Assembly (NCBI GenBank): GCA_002155105.1
Contig: MUZD01000004.1
Location: 62,001 to 126,000, forward strand
Direction: 5' to 3'
Source: Sedimentibacter sp. SX930
Lineage (GTDB): Bacteria > Bacillota > Bacilli > Lactobacillales > Aerococcaceae
Length of the DNA: 64,000 bases
Of the stretch, positions 51,616-60,264 are shown piece by piece (the first letter of the stretch is position 1; every line of letters begins with the position of its first letter). The notes under the pieces were generated by a model. That model saw nothing but the letters and a program-made list of their open reading frames with translations. It had not been told where the DNA came from and did not search any database. Both the position numbers and the translations under genes were made by a program.

Positions 51616-52533
51616 TCAGTATTGTTCCATTTCGGTCGCGTAGTCGCGATTTTGCCAGTAGGCCGCTCGCTTGGCTTTGCTGATTAGATTGTAGCCAACA
51701 AGGCAGGCTGTCCCCAAAAAGAAGACCATTGCCCCGGCGACCAACAAAAATGTAGTGTAATGCATAGCCAACGTGCGCAGGGCGGTGTTGATATAATCCG
51801 TTGAAACAGTGATGCGCTGCGGGATCTTAAGACTCAATGCCACGATTGCCGGGATGATGACGAAGGCCGATCCGGAAACTAAGCCGCTGCCGATCCAAAT
51901 CAGGGAGCGGTGAGGCAGTTTCCTGCTCAAACCGACGAGTGCCACCGCGATCAAAAAGAAGGTCAACGGAACGAGATAGAAATAAGCAAGAACGGTTTGC
52001 AGTATTTTCCGGAAGGTCTGGAATTGCGGGAAAGAAATGACATTATCCAGATTGAACAGCATTGTGTGGCTACCGACAATGGCTGTGGCTTCATCAATGA
52101 CAGCAACAGTCTGCGCTTGCAAGCGATCATCGAACGGCTGGTTGTGGTCTGCGGCATAATTCTCAACATAAGCCGTCACGGGTTCCTCGAATAGGCTGCG
52201 AGCGGTCGTCGTTGCGTAAGTTGCGTCGGGGTCGATCAGATAGTTGAGTGCTTGTTCATTGTTCGTGCGGGCAAGCTGTTGCAGGCCATGTTGGTCCATC
52301 GCGGCTTCCACGAAGATTTCCTCAGGTATGGATGTTTCCAAGCTCAACGTCTTGAATTTAGCGGACAGGCTTTCCTCTATCTGAGTGTAGTAGTAGCTGT
52401 CTTCCAACTGCTGATTGAGGTCGCTTGCGTTCATCAGGATTTGCTTCATGAAGATGATTCCGATCAAGGCAACCACCACAAACATCAGGAGAAAGCTGAG
52501 GATCACTCTGCCGATTTTTTTTATGTTTCGCAT
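51616..52533 (-). CDS. Membrane protein of the pseudosortase locus
   Basis: The 305-residue protein has an N-terminal membrane segment (about 10-30), a large extracytoplasmic domain (about 31-180) and three further hydrophobic segments in the C-terminal part. I do not recognise the family with confidence; it looks like the uncharacterised membrane partner often next to class D sortases. The start overlaps the sortase-like stop by one base (TGATG), so the two are coupled. Confidence 0.75.
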   Translation of the reverse strand: MRNIKKIGRVILSFLLMFVVVALIGIIFMKQILMNASDLNQQLEDSYYYTQIEESLSAKFKTLSLETSIPEEIFVEAAMDQHGLQQLARTNNEQALNYLIDPDATYATTTARSLFEEPVTAYVENYAADHNQPFDDRLQAQTVAVIDEATAIVGSHTMLFNLDNVISFPQFQTFRKILQTVLAYFYLVPLTFFLIAVALVGLSRKLPHRSLIWIGSGLVSGSAFVIIPAIVALSLKIPQRITVSTDYINTALRTLAMHYTTFLLVAGAMVFFLGTACLVGYNLISKAKRAAYWQNRDYATEMEQY

Positions 52534-53219
52534 CACGAGGCTCCTTGAAAATTGATTTCCGACAGTGGCTTACCTTCGACCAATTTTGCGGTCACGACAT
52601 ATCTGTCAGGTGTGTTGCCGATGTAGTCGAAAGGATAATAAGTGTACAAAGTTAAAATTTGCTCTTCGGAAGGTGCCAGAATACTGTCATCGGTATTGCT
52701 CTTGATTTCGATGTTGCTGATTTCATACACGTAGGTTCCATAAGTCAACTCCAGGCGGATCTCATCACCGATCTGCGCTTCATCAAGCGTCTTGAAAACT
52801 GAATTGGTGTGCCCGGTGATGACGGTGTTTCCGATATCCCCCGGAAAGACGGAACCATAATATTGGCCGGCACCATCTAACAATTGGGTTGCATCGTCGC
52901 CGACAAAAACAGGGGAGACGATGCCTGCCGCATCCACGCTCAACGTCCCGTATTCCTCCCCATATTTCGGAAAAGAGAGTTGGGTCGTTGCGGCTGTCTC
53001 CTCCACAACCGTGCTGCTATCGTTTAGATTCGTCTGAGCGATGGCGACTTCTTGTGGGAAAAACATCCGTGATATGTAAAAAGCGTAGGAGACATTATCA
53101 AAAAAAGCCAAGGAAAGCAGTGTAATGCCGGATACGAATAGCAGTACCGGGATGCCGATCAGCTTAGCGATTCTCCGCCGCTTTGCCCGATTTTTTTGAT
53201 TTATTTTTTTTTCCATCAT
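52533..53219 (-). CDS. Sortase-fold protein with catalytic Cys replaced by Tyr (pseudosortase)
   Basis: The 228-residue protein has a basic N-terminus, one membrane segment (about 20-40) and a class D-like sortase domain (about 85-215). The catalytic His137 (VITGHTNSVF) and Arg206 (PDRYVVTA) are in place. The sortase motif TLxTC reads TLYTY here: Tyr194, codon TAT at 52640-52638, replaces the nucleophilic Cys. Cys to Tyr is one base change (TGT to TAT). Transpeptidation should be lost. Apart from this it is full length and coupled to the next gene. Confidence 0.85.
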   Translation of the reverse strand: MMEKKINQKNRAKRRRIAKLIGIPVLLFVSGITLLSLAFFDNVSYAFYISRMFFPQEVAIAQTNLNDSSTVVEETAATTQLSFPKYGEEYGTLSVDAAGIVSPVFVGDDATQLLDGAGQYYGSVFPGDIGNTVITGHTNSVFKTLDEAQIGDEIRLELTYGTYVYEISNIEIKSNTDDSILAPSEEQILTLYTYYPFDYIGNTPDRYVVTAKLVEGKPLSEINFQGAS

Positions 53220-53341
53220 TCCACTCCATTCATTAAATGATTTCTCGCTATTTGTTTTTTGTTGAAAAATACAAGGAAACAGAAAACGACGGTTTACTTT
53301 CGAATGTCATTACATTATTCCATGGGCAGCATGATTCCCAA

Positions 53342-53369
53342 CGTTTATAGTCGTATAGGACTATAAACG
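53342..53369. other. Perfect inverted repeat upstream of the pseudosortase gene
   Basis: CGTTTATAGTC and GACTATAAACG are exact complements around GTATAG. It has no T-run and could be an operator. It lies about 125 bp upstream of the pseudosortase start. Confidence 0.55.
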
Positions 53370-53463
53370 ACTTCTATTTTGGCGATGATATCTTCATTGA
53401 TGTCGCTAAGGAGTTCGGCGACGGGGCGAAATAATCCTGATTGGTGTATCTTTTCAATAAACA

Positions 53464-53500
53464 AAAGGCCGGCACCCCCATTTCGGGAGTGCCGGCCTTT
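53464..53500. terminator. Strong terminator after tRNA-Ser
   Basis: AAAGGCCGGCAC-CCC pairs with GGG-GTGCCGGCCTTT. It is placed to stop transcription from the tRNA gene on the minus strand. Confidence 0.85.
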
Positions 53501-53525
53501 GTCGGACAATATTAAAAGTTTTTAA

Positions 53526-53614
53526 GGAGAATGGGGGATTCGAACCCCCGCGCGCCTTTCGACACCTAACGCATTTCGAGTGCGTCCTCTTCAGCCGGAC
53601 TTGAGTAATTCTCC
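53526..53614 (-). tRNA. tRNA-Ser (anticodon CGA)
   Basis: On the minus strand the 89-nt sequence folds as a type II tRNA: acceptor GGAGAAT/ATTCTCC, D arm CTC..GAG with GG in the loop, anticodon stem ACGCA/TGCGT around CTCGAAA (anticodon CGA), a long variable arm with GTGTC/GGCGC, and T arm GGGGG-TTCGAAT-CCCCC. It reads the serine codon UCG. CCA is not encoded, and the base after the acceptor stem reads T instead of the G usual for tRNA-Ser. Confidence 0.95.
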
Positions 53615-53744
53615 ATAAACGATATTATAACGCTTTTCGGACAATCAGAAAAGAAGATTTTGAAAAAATAACAAAAAAAAGCCACAAACTTCGGAATACT
53701 CGCTTGTTTATGACAAATCGGGAGTCTCCCAGTAAAATGAGTCC

Positions 53745-53773
53745 TTCCTGAACAGATTAAATTATGGTAAAAT
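53745..53773 (+). promoter_or_regulatory. Promoter of sstT
   Basis: TTCCTG (53745-53750) and TAAAAT (53768-53773), spaced by 17 bp, with an extended TATGG. Confidence 0.6.
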
Positions 53774-53830
53774 GGGACCCTATGTACTCATTTTATTGTA
53801 ATTTTTTACATACATCAGGAGGAATTTGAA

Positions 53831-55051
53831 TTGTATAAACTATTGAACCAATGGTACAAGCTGAGCCTTGTCAAACGTATCATCGCCGGTCTGATCATAG
53901 GCATCATCCTTGGCGTAACGATTCCGGATGTCGCGCAGCCGATTACCATTTTTGGAGCCCTGTTTGTCGGCGCTTTAAAAGCGATTGCGCCTATGCTAGT
54001 CTTTTTCTTGGTTGCTTCCGCGATTTCGCAGCACAAAAAAGGCCAACAGACGAACATGAAATCTGTCATCGTGCTCTACCTTTTAGGTACCTTCTCGGCG
54101 GCACTCGTAGCAGTGGTCGCGAGCTTCATCTTCCCGGTTACTTTGACCTTGGGTGCTGGTGTCGAGGATATCGCTGCTCCTGGGGGCGTGGTGGAAGTCC
54201 TGAAGGCGCTGCTCTTGAACGTCGTGGACAATCCAGTCAAGGCTCTCTACAATGCCAATTATATCGGCATCTTGTCATGGGCTCTTATGCTCGGTTTCAC
54301 TCTGAAGAATGCCGCAGCTTCAACCAAGCTGATGCTGGCTAATGTTTCTGATGCGCTGACGGAAATGGTCAGAATCGTCATTGCCTTCGCTCCTTTGGGG
54401 ATCATGGGGCTTGTGTTCGATGTCATCGCGACAAGCGGAATAGGCGTTCTATTGGGCTATGGGAAACTGCTTGCGGTCCTGATAGGCTGTATGCTGTTCG
54501 TCGCTTTGGTCGTCAACCCGATCATCGTCTACATCTACATCCGTTCCAATCCGTTCCCGCTCGTCTTCAGATGCTTACGGGAGAGTGGCATCACAGCCTT
54601 CTTCACAAGAAGCTCTGCTGCGAACATCCCCGTGAACATGACGCTGTGCGAGGATCTTGGACTGGACAGGGATACTTACTCTGTATCCATTCCGCTTGGA
54701 GCGACCATCAACATGGCTGGGGCGGCGGTTACGATTTCCGTCCTTACCTTGGCAGCTGTCAACACGTTGGGTATCCCTGTTGATTTCGGTACTGCCCTTA
54801 TCCTTAGCATCCTGGCAGCAGTCAGCGCTTGCGGGGCATCGGGTGTTGCCGGTGGTTCACTTTTGCTTATCCCGTTAGCAGCAAGTCTGTTCGGTATCCC
54901 GAACGATGTGGCTATGCAAATAGTCGGTGTCGGATTCATCATCGGTGTCCTGCAGGATTCATTCGAAACAGCCCTCAACTCATCGACCGATGTCCTTTTC
55001 ACTGCGACTGCAGAATTCGCGGAGCGACGCAAGCAAGGCATTAAAGCCTGA
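53831..55051 (+). CDS. sstT: Sodium:serine/threonine symporter
   Basis: The 406-residue protein is a DAACS-family carrier with SstT-specific blocks: [88 protein letters not shown] and [22 protein letters not shown]. It imports serine and threonine with Na+. The start is TTG, with AGGAGGAA at good distance. It happens to sit beside tRNA-Ser. Confidence 0.95.
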   Translation: MYKLLNQWYKLSLVKRIIAGLIIGIILGVTIPDVAQPITIFGALFVGALKAIAPMLVFFLVASAISQHKKGQQTNMKSVIVLYLLGTFSAALVAVVASFIFPVTLTLGAGVEDIAAPGGVVEVLKALLLNVVDNPVKALYNANYIGILSWALMLGFTLKNAAASTKLMLANVSDALTEMVRIVIAFAPLGIMGLVFDVIATSGIGVLLGYGKLLAVLIGCMLFVALVVNPIIVYIYIRSNPFPLVFRCLRESGITAFFTRSSAANIPVNMTLCEDLGLDRDTYSVSIPLGATINMAGAAVTISVLTLAAVNTLGIPVDFGTALILSILAAVSACGASGVAGGSLLLIPLAASLFGIPNDVAMQIVGVGFIIGVLQDSFETALNSSTDVLFTATAEFAERRKQGIKA

Positions 55052-55077
55052 TTGAAGACCAAATAGCAACGAAACAG

Positions 55078-55128
55078 GCTGTATCAGAACCAGAACAGAA
55101 TTTTCTGGCTTTGATGCAGCTTTTTTTG
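55078..55128 (+). terminator. Terminator after sstT
   Basis: GGCTGTATCAGAACCAGAA pairs with TTCTGGCTTTGATGCAGCTT, with mismatches, followed by T-run. Confidence 0.8.
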
Positions 55129-55146
55129 TTTGTATATACTCGGAGA

Positions 55147-55233
55147 TTCCCCGCCAAAAGCCAATTTGGCGGGGAATTCCACCGCCAAACCGATCAAAAG
55201 GGCTACCTCATTTAAGAGGTAGCCCTTTTGATC
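55147..55233. terminator. Two tandem hairpins ending the PTS unit
   Basis: TTCCCCGCCAAA pairs with TTTGGCGGGGAA (55147-55158/55165-55176). GATCAAAAGGGCTACCTC pairs with GAGGTAGCCCTTTTGATC (55192-55209/55216-55233), the stronger and adjacent to the PTS stop. A similar CCCGCCAAAA/TTTTGGCGGG hairpin terminates the MCP gene at 63563. Confidence 0.85.
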
Positions 55234-55250
55234 GTCAATAACTATTTGAA

Positions 55251-56759
55251 TCAGTCTTCTGTCCCTAATATTTGATTGATTTCTTGTGACAGCAAGTCTG
55301 CCTTGCCGCCAAATACAGCTTGGATGCCACCTTGAACTTCGAAAACAGCAGTTGCTCCGAGATTCTTGATGGCATTTTTATCAACGACCGAACCGTCCTT
55401 CACGGAAACACGCAGACGGGTTGCACAAGCGCTGACGGATTCAATGTTTGCTTCATTCCCTAATGCTTCGATGATGATATGCGCTTCATCATTCAAAGTA
55501 GAAGCCTCTCCGGAGGCTCTGACCGGAATGCTTGCGTCAGATTCTGACTCGTCCATACCAGGCACCATCACTTTGAATTTCGTGATCAGGAAGCGGAAGA
55601 CGAAGTAATAAATCAATGCCCAAACAATACCGACGGGGATTACCCATACCCAGTTTGTTTTTGCATTACCTTGCAGCGGACCGAACAGGAAGAAGTCGAT
55701 GAATCCGCCTGAGAATGTATTTCCGATACGGATGCTCAGTAAGTCAGCCACGTAGAAGGAAACGCCATCAAGGAAGGCATGGACCACATACAACCAAGGT
55801 GCGACGAACAAGAACATATATTCAAGTGGTTCGGTAATACCGGTCAAGAATGAAGTCAGAGCACTACTGAAATATATACCGCCATTGGCTTTGCGGTTCT
55901 GTTTCGGAATGGAGTGGTACATGGCTAAAGAAGCAGCCGGCAAACCGAACATCATTGTAGCGAAACGACCTGCGAAGAAGCGCGTTCCATAAGTGAAAAG
56001 ACCTGTATGATTTGGATCGGCCAATTGCGCAAAGAAGATGTTTTGGGCACCCGCAATGGATTCGCCCGCTACAACTTCAACTCCGCCCAAAGAGCTGTAC
56101 CAGAACAGCGGATAAATCGTATGGTGCAAACCGACCGCACCTGTCAAACGAAGCAAAAATCCGTACAAGAACGTTCCGAAACTGCTCATAGCTGCGATGG
56201 CTGTGCCGGCGGATGTCAGTGCGCCTTGGATAGGTGGCCAAATCAGGTAAAAGAATGCCCCAAGAATGATAGCTGCAAATGATGCTACAATCGGGATAAA
56301 ACGCGAGCCTCCGAAGAAACCCAAAAACTGCGGCAGTTCGATTTTACGATAACGATTATGCAGGAAGGCAACGGTACTTCCGACAGCTATTGAACCAACA
56401 ACCCCAGTGTCGATCGAAGCGCCTTCCGCGGAAAATAATTGCAGAAAACCACTGATGGTTGCGACGAAAACAACGTAACCCACACCGCCGGCCAAACCAG
56501 CAGTCCCTTTATCTCCGTTCGCGAGACCGACAGCGACCCCGATGGTGAAGATGAGCGCCAAATTGGCAAAGACGGCATTTCCGGCAAAACTCATGATGCT
56601 CAGGATCGTCTGCAACCATTCAATGTCAAGGAACGGATAGGCCGCCAAGGTGCTTGGATTTGTCAATGCACCACCGAAACCAAGCAAGAGGCCGGCAGCG
56701 GGTAAAATGGCGATTGGGAGCATCATGGCTCTTCCGATTTGAGAGAATTTTTTAAACAT
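55251..56759 (-). CDS. PTS EIICB component, glucose/N-acetylglucosamine family
   Basis: The 502-residue protein has a membrane EIIC domain (about 1-390) with FSQIGRAMMLPIAILPAAGLLLG, LHHTIYPLFWY and LTGITEPLEYMFLFVAPW, and a C-terminal EIIB domain (about 425-500) with the phosphorylated Cys in VSACATRLRVSVKDGS. No EIIA is fused or adjacent, so a shared glucose-type EIIA must supply phosphate. The neighbouring nanE suggests ManNAc or a related amino sugar. The ATG at 56759 follows GGAG; the frame starts three codons earlier at a GTG inside that site. Confidence 0.9.
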   Translation of the reverse strand: MFKKFSQIGRAMMLPIAILPAAGLLLGFGGALTNPSTLAAYPFLDIEWLQTILSIMSFAGNAVFANLALIFTIGVAVGLANGDKGTAGLAGGVGYVVFVATISGFLQLFSAEGASIDTGVVGSIAVGSTVAFLHNRYRKIELPQFLGFFGGSRFIPIVASFAAIILGAFFYLIWPPIQGALTSAGTAIAAMSSFGTFLYGFLLRLTGAVGLHHTIYPLFWYSSLGGVEVVAGESIAGAQNIFFAQLADPNHTGLFTYGTRFFAGRFATMMFGLPAASLAMYHSIPKQNRKANGGIYFSSALTSFLTGITEPLEYMFLFVAPWLYVVHAFLDGVSFYVADLLSIRIGNTFSGGFIDFFLFGPLQGNAKTNWVWVIPVGIVWALIYYFVFRFLITKFKVMVPGMDESESDASIPVRASGEASTLNDEAHIIIEALGNEANIESVSACATRLRVSVKDGSVVDKNAIKNLGATAVFEVQGGIQAVFGGKADLLSQEINQILGTED

Positions 56760-56771
56760 GTTTTTCACTCC

Positions 56772-57461
56772 TTATTTTAAGTTGTCAACGAAACGTTTCG
56801 CTATTTCTTTTGGCCGTGTGATTGCACCTCCTACGACAATTCCTGCAACACCCAATTCCTGGATTGCTTTAGCTTGTTCAGGCGTATGGATTTTACCTTC
56901 GGCGATGACATCCACACCGGCTTCCACCAGTTTTTTCATCAAGGCGATATCCGGCCCATCCTGTTGGGTGCTTTCCTCTGTGTAACCGCTTAGCGTTGTG
57001 CCGACAAAATCGATTCCTTCCTGGAAAGCGTTGATTCCTTCCTCGAAGGTGGCGATATCCGCCATGAACAATTGATCGGGATATTTTTCTTTTATTTCTT
57101 TGATGAAGGCGTTGATTGTTTTGCCGTCATAGCGTTCCCGCATGGTGCAATCCAATGCAATGACTTCTACACCCGTTTCAACCAATTCATCGATTTCCTT
57201 CATGGTAGCCGTAATGAATGGCGCTTGAGGAGGGTAATCGCGTTTGATGATCCCGATGATCGGTAAATCAACTTTTTCCTTAATCTGTTGAATATCCCTT
57301 ACCGATTCGGCACGAATTCCGACTGCACCAGCTTGTTCAGCTGCAAGAGCCACCAAAGGCATGATGCCGCCTTCTTCTGTGTATAAAGGTTCTCCTGGTT
57401 GCGCTTGACATGAGACAATGATGCCGCCACGGACTTTGTTGATGAAATCTTCCTTCTTCAT
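56772..57461 (-). CDS. nanE: N-acetylmannosamine-6-phosphate 2-epimerase
   Basis: The 229-residue TIM-barrel enzyme converts ManNAc-6-P to GlcNAc-6-P. Motifs: [40 protein letters not shown] (catalytic Lys), [26 protein letters not shown] and [10 protein letters not shown] with [12 protein letters not shown]. It lies 12 bp ahead of the PTS gene on the same strand and is read from a cre-containing promoter. No sialate lyase or NagA is adjacent. Confidence 0.95.
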   Translation of the reverse strand: MKKEDFINKVRGGIIVSCQAQPGEPLYTEEGGIMPLVALAAEQAGAVGIRAESVRDIQQIKEKVDLPIIGIIKRDYPPQAPFITATMKEIDELVETGVEVIALDCTMRERYDGKTINAFIKEIKEKYPDQLFMADIATFEEGINAFQEGIDFVGTTLSGYTEESTQQDGPDIALMKKLVEAGVDVIAEGKIHTPEQAKAIQELGVAGIVVGGAITRPKEIAKRFVDNLK

Positions 57462-57486
57462 GGATATTTCCTCCGTTATTTATTTT

Positions 57487-57541
57487 ATTTCGGAGTTTAT
57501 CTCCGTAAATGAAATATAGCACACGCTTTCATGTTTGTAAA
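57487..57541 (-). promoter_or_regulatory. nanE-PTS promoter with cre site and RpiR operator candidate
   Basis: On the minus strand TTTACA (57541-57536), 17 bp and TATATT (57518-57513). TGAAAGCGTGTGCT (57531-57518), a 13-of-14 cre match, fills the spacer. CGGAG-TTTAT-CTCCG (57491-57505), flanked by ATTT/AAAT, lies just after the start point, as expected for an RpiR-type operator. Confidence 0.78.
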
Positions 57542-57549
57542 CAGCTAAT

Positions 57550-57576
57550 TTGCATTTCTAAAAGTTCGTGTATAAT
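57550..57576 (+). promoter_or_regulatory. Promoter of the RpiR regulator gene
   Basis: TATAAT (57571-57576) with TTGCAT (57550-57555) upstream at a short 15-bp spacing. It diverges from the nanE promoter. Confidence 0.5.
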
Positions 57577-57607
57577 GAGAGGCATAAACATGAAAAGGAC
57601 TGACTTT

Positions 57608-58426
57608 ATGGGACTAGCTCAACTGATTCAAGAAAAATATCACGCGTTGACGAAATCCGAGAAACGGATTGCGGATTACTTATTGAATAATCAAGAACAG
57701 GCTGTGTATCAGACAATGAAGGATGTGACCGAGGCGGTAAAAGTAGGCGATGCCACGCTGATCCGCTTTTCCCAGAAGATCGGCTTCAATGGCTTTTCTG
57801 ATTTGAAAATTGCTATTGCCAAGGAGGAATTCACCAGCCAGTATGAAGGGGACAACGATCGCCAATTTTATGACCGGATTTTGGAGAACCAGATCAAAGT
57901 TTTGGAATCGACCCGGCAGTTGCTCGATTCGGAAGTGGTCCTGCATGCGATCGAAGCCCTTACTAAAGCAAAACGGATCTACATCATCGGTGTTGGATCG
58001 AGTGGCTTGTCGGCAGCTTCATTGGAAAAGATGTTGCTCCGGGTAGGTGTGCATGCGAACCATATCGTTGATCCGCATTTTCAAGCCCATGCCTTAGCAT
58101 TGCTGGGACCAGAAGATCTCGTGATCTGTTTCTCTTTGAGCGGTCGTACCAAGGATATCCACGATTCTTTGAAAATAGCCAAAGAAAACCATACACCCAT
58201 CATTGCCATTACCAATTTCAAATCCTCGCCCATTGCTGAATTGGGTGACATTGTCCTACAGACCGCCAATGAGGAATTTTTTGATGGCGGATCACTGGCC
58301 GGGAAAATTTCACAACTGTACATTTCGGAGACGCTGGTGCGGGGTTATGAAATAAATAATAAAATTAAAACGGTCGAATTGCGGGAAAAGGTATTGCGTT
58401 CCATTATTGATAAAGTACTGGATTAA
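57608..58426 (+). CDS. MurR/RpiR-family transcriptional regulator
   Basis: The protein is about 272 residues: an N-terminal HTH (LTKSEKRIADYLLNNQEQAVYQTMKDVTEAVKVGDATLIRFSQKIGFNGFSDLKIAIA) and a C-terminal SIS sugar-phosphate-binding domain (IYIIGVGSSGLSAASLEKML, VICFSLSGRTKDIHDSL). It is divergent from nanE-PTS and probably regulates it in response to a phosphorylated amino sugar. ATG 57590 would sit almost on the transcript start, so ATG 57608 behind AAAGGA is preferred. Confidence 0.9.
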   Translation: MGLAQLIQEKYHALTKSEKRIADYLLNNQEQAVYQTMKDVTEAVKVGDATLIRFSQKIGFNGFSDLKIAIAKEEFTSQYEGDNDRQFYDRILENQIKVLESTRQLLDSEVVLHAIEALTKAKRIYIIGVGSSGLSAASLEKMLLRVGVHANHIVDPHFQAHALALLGPEDLVICFSLSGRTKDIHDSLKIAKENHTPIIAITNFKSSPIAELGDIVLQTANEEFFDGGSLAGKISQLYISETLVRGYEINNKIKTVELREKVLRSIIDKVLD

Positions 58427-58480
58427 TTTTGTAGTGGCCTCATCCGCTCGTTCCTCCAGCAGGCAGTGGAGATGCGTGAG

Positions 58481-58500
58481 CATAATATAATTATATTATG
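58481..58500. other. Perfect 20-bp palindrome
   Basis: CATAATATAA is followed directly by its own complement TTATATTATG. It lies 54 bp after the RpiR gene and about 180 bp before the MATE gene, and has no T-run. An operator is possible. Confidence 0.6.
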
Positions 58501-58680
58501 AGAGGGTGCGTGATTTCTGTATGGATGAAAGGGAATAAGCTGTTTATGACAGTTTATTGAAAAGAAATTTATGTGCAAAATAGTTGCGCAAAAATATGCT
58601 ATACTGAGAGGAAGAGAGTTGAATAGTTAAAACGATTTTTCGGTATTTTGCATCGGAGAACGAGTCGTAGGAGGTTGATT

Positions 58681-60063
58681 ATGGGGGAAGAGAAGCAAAC
58701 GGACATAAAACAGCTGAAAAGTCCGATCAATAAGGAAATCATGAACATCGCGTGGCCGGTTCTGATTGAACTGGTCCTGAGTTCGTTGTTCGGGATGATC
58801 AACATGATGATGTTGGGGAATATCGCGGACCATGCCTATGCGGCAGCTGCCGTTTCGGCGGTCGGGGTGACGAATCAGCCGCTGTTCTTAGGGCTGTCCG
58901 TAGTGCAGGCTTTGAACATCGGAGGCACTGCCTTGATTGCCCGCTATTTCGGAGCCGGAAAACATGACCGGATGGAAAACGTCATGAAGCATGTCATGAT
59001 CATCAGCATAATCCTTTCCGCCCCGTTAGCCCTGGCCGCCTTTGTCTACTCAGATCAGATCATGACCTTTATGGGCGCGCAGCCCGATACAGTCGAAGTC
59101 GGAAGGCTCTATTTCCGGATCATCTGCATAAGTTACCTGTTGCAATCCTTCAATTTCAGCATTTCCGGTTCCTTGCGCGGAATCGGCGAAACACAGATTC
59201 CGATGGGCGTGAATTTGCGCGCTAATTTCCTGAATGTCGTCGGAAATGCCTTGCTGATCTATGGACTTTTCGGGATTCCGGCTTTTGGCATCGAGGGCGC
59301 GGCGATTTCGACAGTCATCGCCAACCTAGTGGCCAACTTCCTGCTGATCCGTTACCTGCGATCCGGCAAGAGCAAGCTGAATTTTTCGTTCGCACATCCT
59401 TTCCATTTTTCGATGAAAACGATGAAAAGCTTGGCGAAAATCGGACTGCCTTCAGCGCTGGAGCAACTAGTGCTGCGTTCCGGAATGATTCTGTTCATCC
59501 AGATCGTGTCGGGCTTGGGGACCGTCGTCTTTGCTGCCCACAACATCGGCATGAATATCCTATCCCTGTCATTCACGCTCGGACAAGCCTTCGGGATTGC
59601 TGCGTCAGCCTTGGTCGGAAGGGCTTTGGGAGCCGGGGATGCGAATCTGGCCGAAAAATATGCCTCGCGGACCGCTAAAATCGGCAGCCTGTGGGGGGCA
59701 ATCATTGGAGTGGCTTTCTTCTTCGGAGCCGAGTACATCGTCGGCTTCTACTCCAGCGATCCGGAGATCATCCGGAATGCAGCTATCGCCATCCGGGTTG
59801 CTGCCATCACGCAGCCTTTCCAGTCGCATCAACTGATAGTAGCGGGTTCGTTGCGCGGGGCAGGGGATACGATTTTTCCGCTCATCTCGACTTTCCTTGG
59901 GATATTGATCATCCGGGTTGCGGCTGCCACTTTCTTCGTGCAGGTGCTCGGTCTGGGCATCCTCGGGGCCTGGCTGGCTGTCATGCTGGATCAGATCATC
60001 CGTTGGTTCCTGATCGCAATGCGTTTCCGCTCCGGCAAATGGAAAAGGATGAAGCTGGCCTAA
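58681..60063 (+). CDS. MATE-family efflux transporter (second copy)
   Basis: The 460-residue protein has twelve hydrophobic segments with the MATE blocks NIAWPVLIELVLSSLFGMINMMMLG, GTALIARYFGAGKHDRMENV and GQAFGIAASALVGRALGAGDANLAEKYASRTAKIG. It differs substantially from the MATE protein at 10.3 kb, so they are paralogues of different subgroups. The substrate is unknown. AGGAGGTTGATT precedes the ATG. Confidence 0.92.
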   Translation: MGEEKQTDIKQLKSPINKEIMNIAWPVLIELVLSSLFGMINMMMLGNIADHAYAAAAVSAVGVTNQPLFLGLSVVQALNIGGTALIARYFGAGKHDRMENVMKHVMIISIILSAPLALAAFVYSDQIMTFMGAQPDTVEVGRLYFRIICISYLLQSFNFSISGSLRGIGETQIPMGVNLRANFLNVVGNALLIYGLFGIPAFGIEGAAISTVIANLVANFLLIRYLRSGKSKLNFSFAHPFHFSMKTMKSLAKIGLPSALEQLVLRSGMILFIQIVSGLGTVVFAAHNIGMNILSLSFTLGQAFGIAASALVGRALGAGDANLAEKYASRTAKIGSLWGAIIGVAFFFGAEYIVGFYSSDPEIIRNAAIAIRVAAITQPFQSHQLIVAGSLRGAGDTIFPLISTFLGILIIRVAAATFFVQVLGLGILGAWLAVMLDQIIRWFLIAMRFRSGKWKRMKLA

Positions 60064-60126
60064 ATTCGCTCGAGAAAAAGAGTGCTGCCAATGCGCATTT
60101 TCAATAATTCAATAAGCTACAATTTG

Positions 60127-60160
60127 TCCTCCTCTTTCTGAGAAAGCGGGGGATTTTTTT
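60127..60160 (+). terminator. Terminator after second MATE gene
   Basis: TCCTCCTCTTTC pairs imperfectly with GAAAGCGGGGGA, followed by T7. Confidence 0.7.
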
Positions 60161-60264
60161 CACATGCTTTGCTTAAAAATGGTATACTGTTCAATGAGAG
60201 AGCGGTTACAAATCGTCATCTGATAGCCGTAAGAAAGAGGCCAATACAAAGGAGGATGAGCAGT

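Larger units (their letters stand above)
53220..53830. other. Gap holding a tRNA gene, promoters and a terminator
   Basis: The 610-bp gap contains, in order, the inverted repeat, a 20-codon open frame ending near 53432 (DFYFGDDIFIDVAKEFGDG, plus strand, possibly a gene remnant), a strong terminator, tRNA-Ser(CGA) and the sstT promoter. These are listed separately. Confidence 0.6.

Noticed and set aside
50107-53219. Defence island or prophage remnant
   Set aside because: No integrase, restriction, Abi or phage genes; only the toxin-antitoxin pair and a zinc-less sirtuin are suggestive.
53369-53432. 20-codon frame DFYFGDDIFIDVAKEFGDG
   Set aside because: It looks protein-like but is too short to identify and has an upstream stop at 53348; noted only as a possible remnant.
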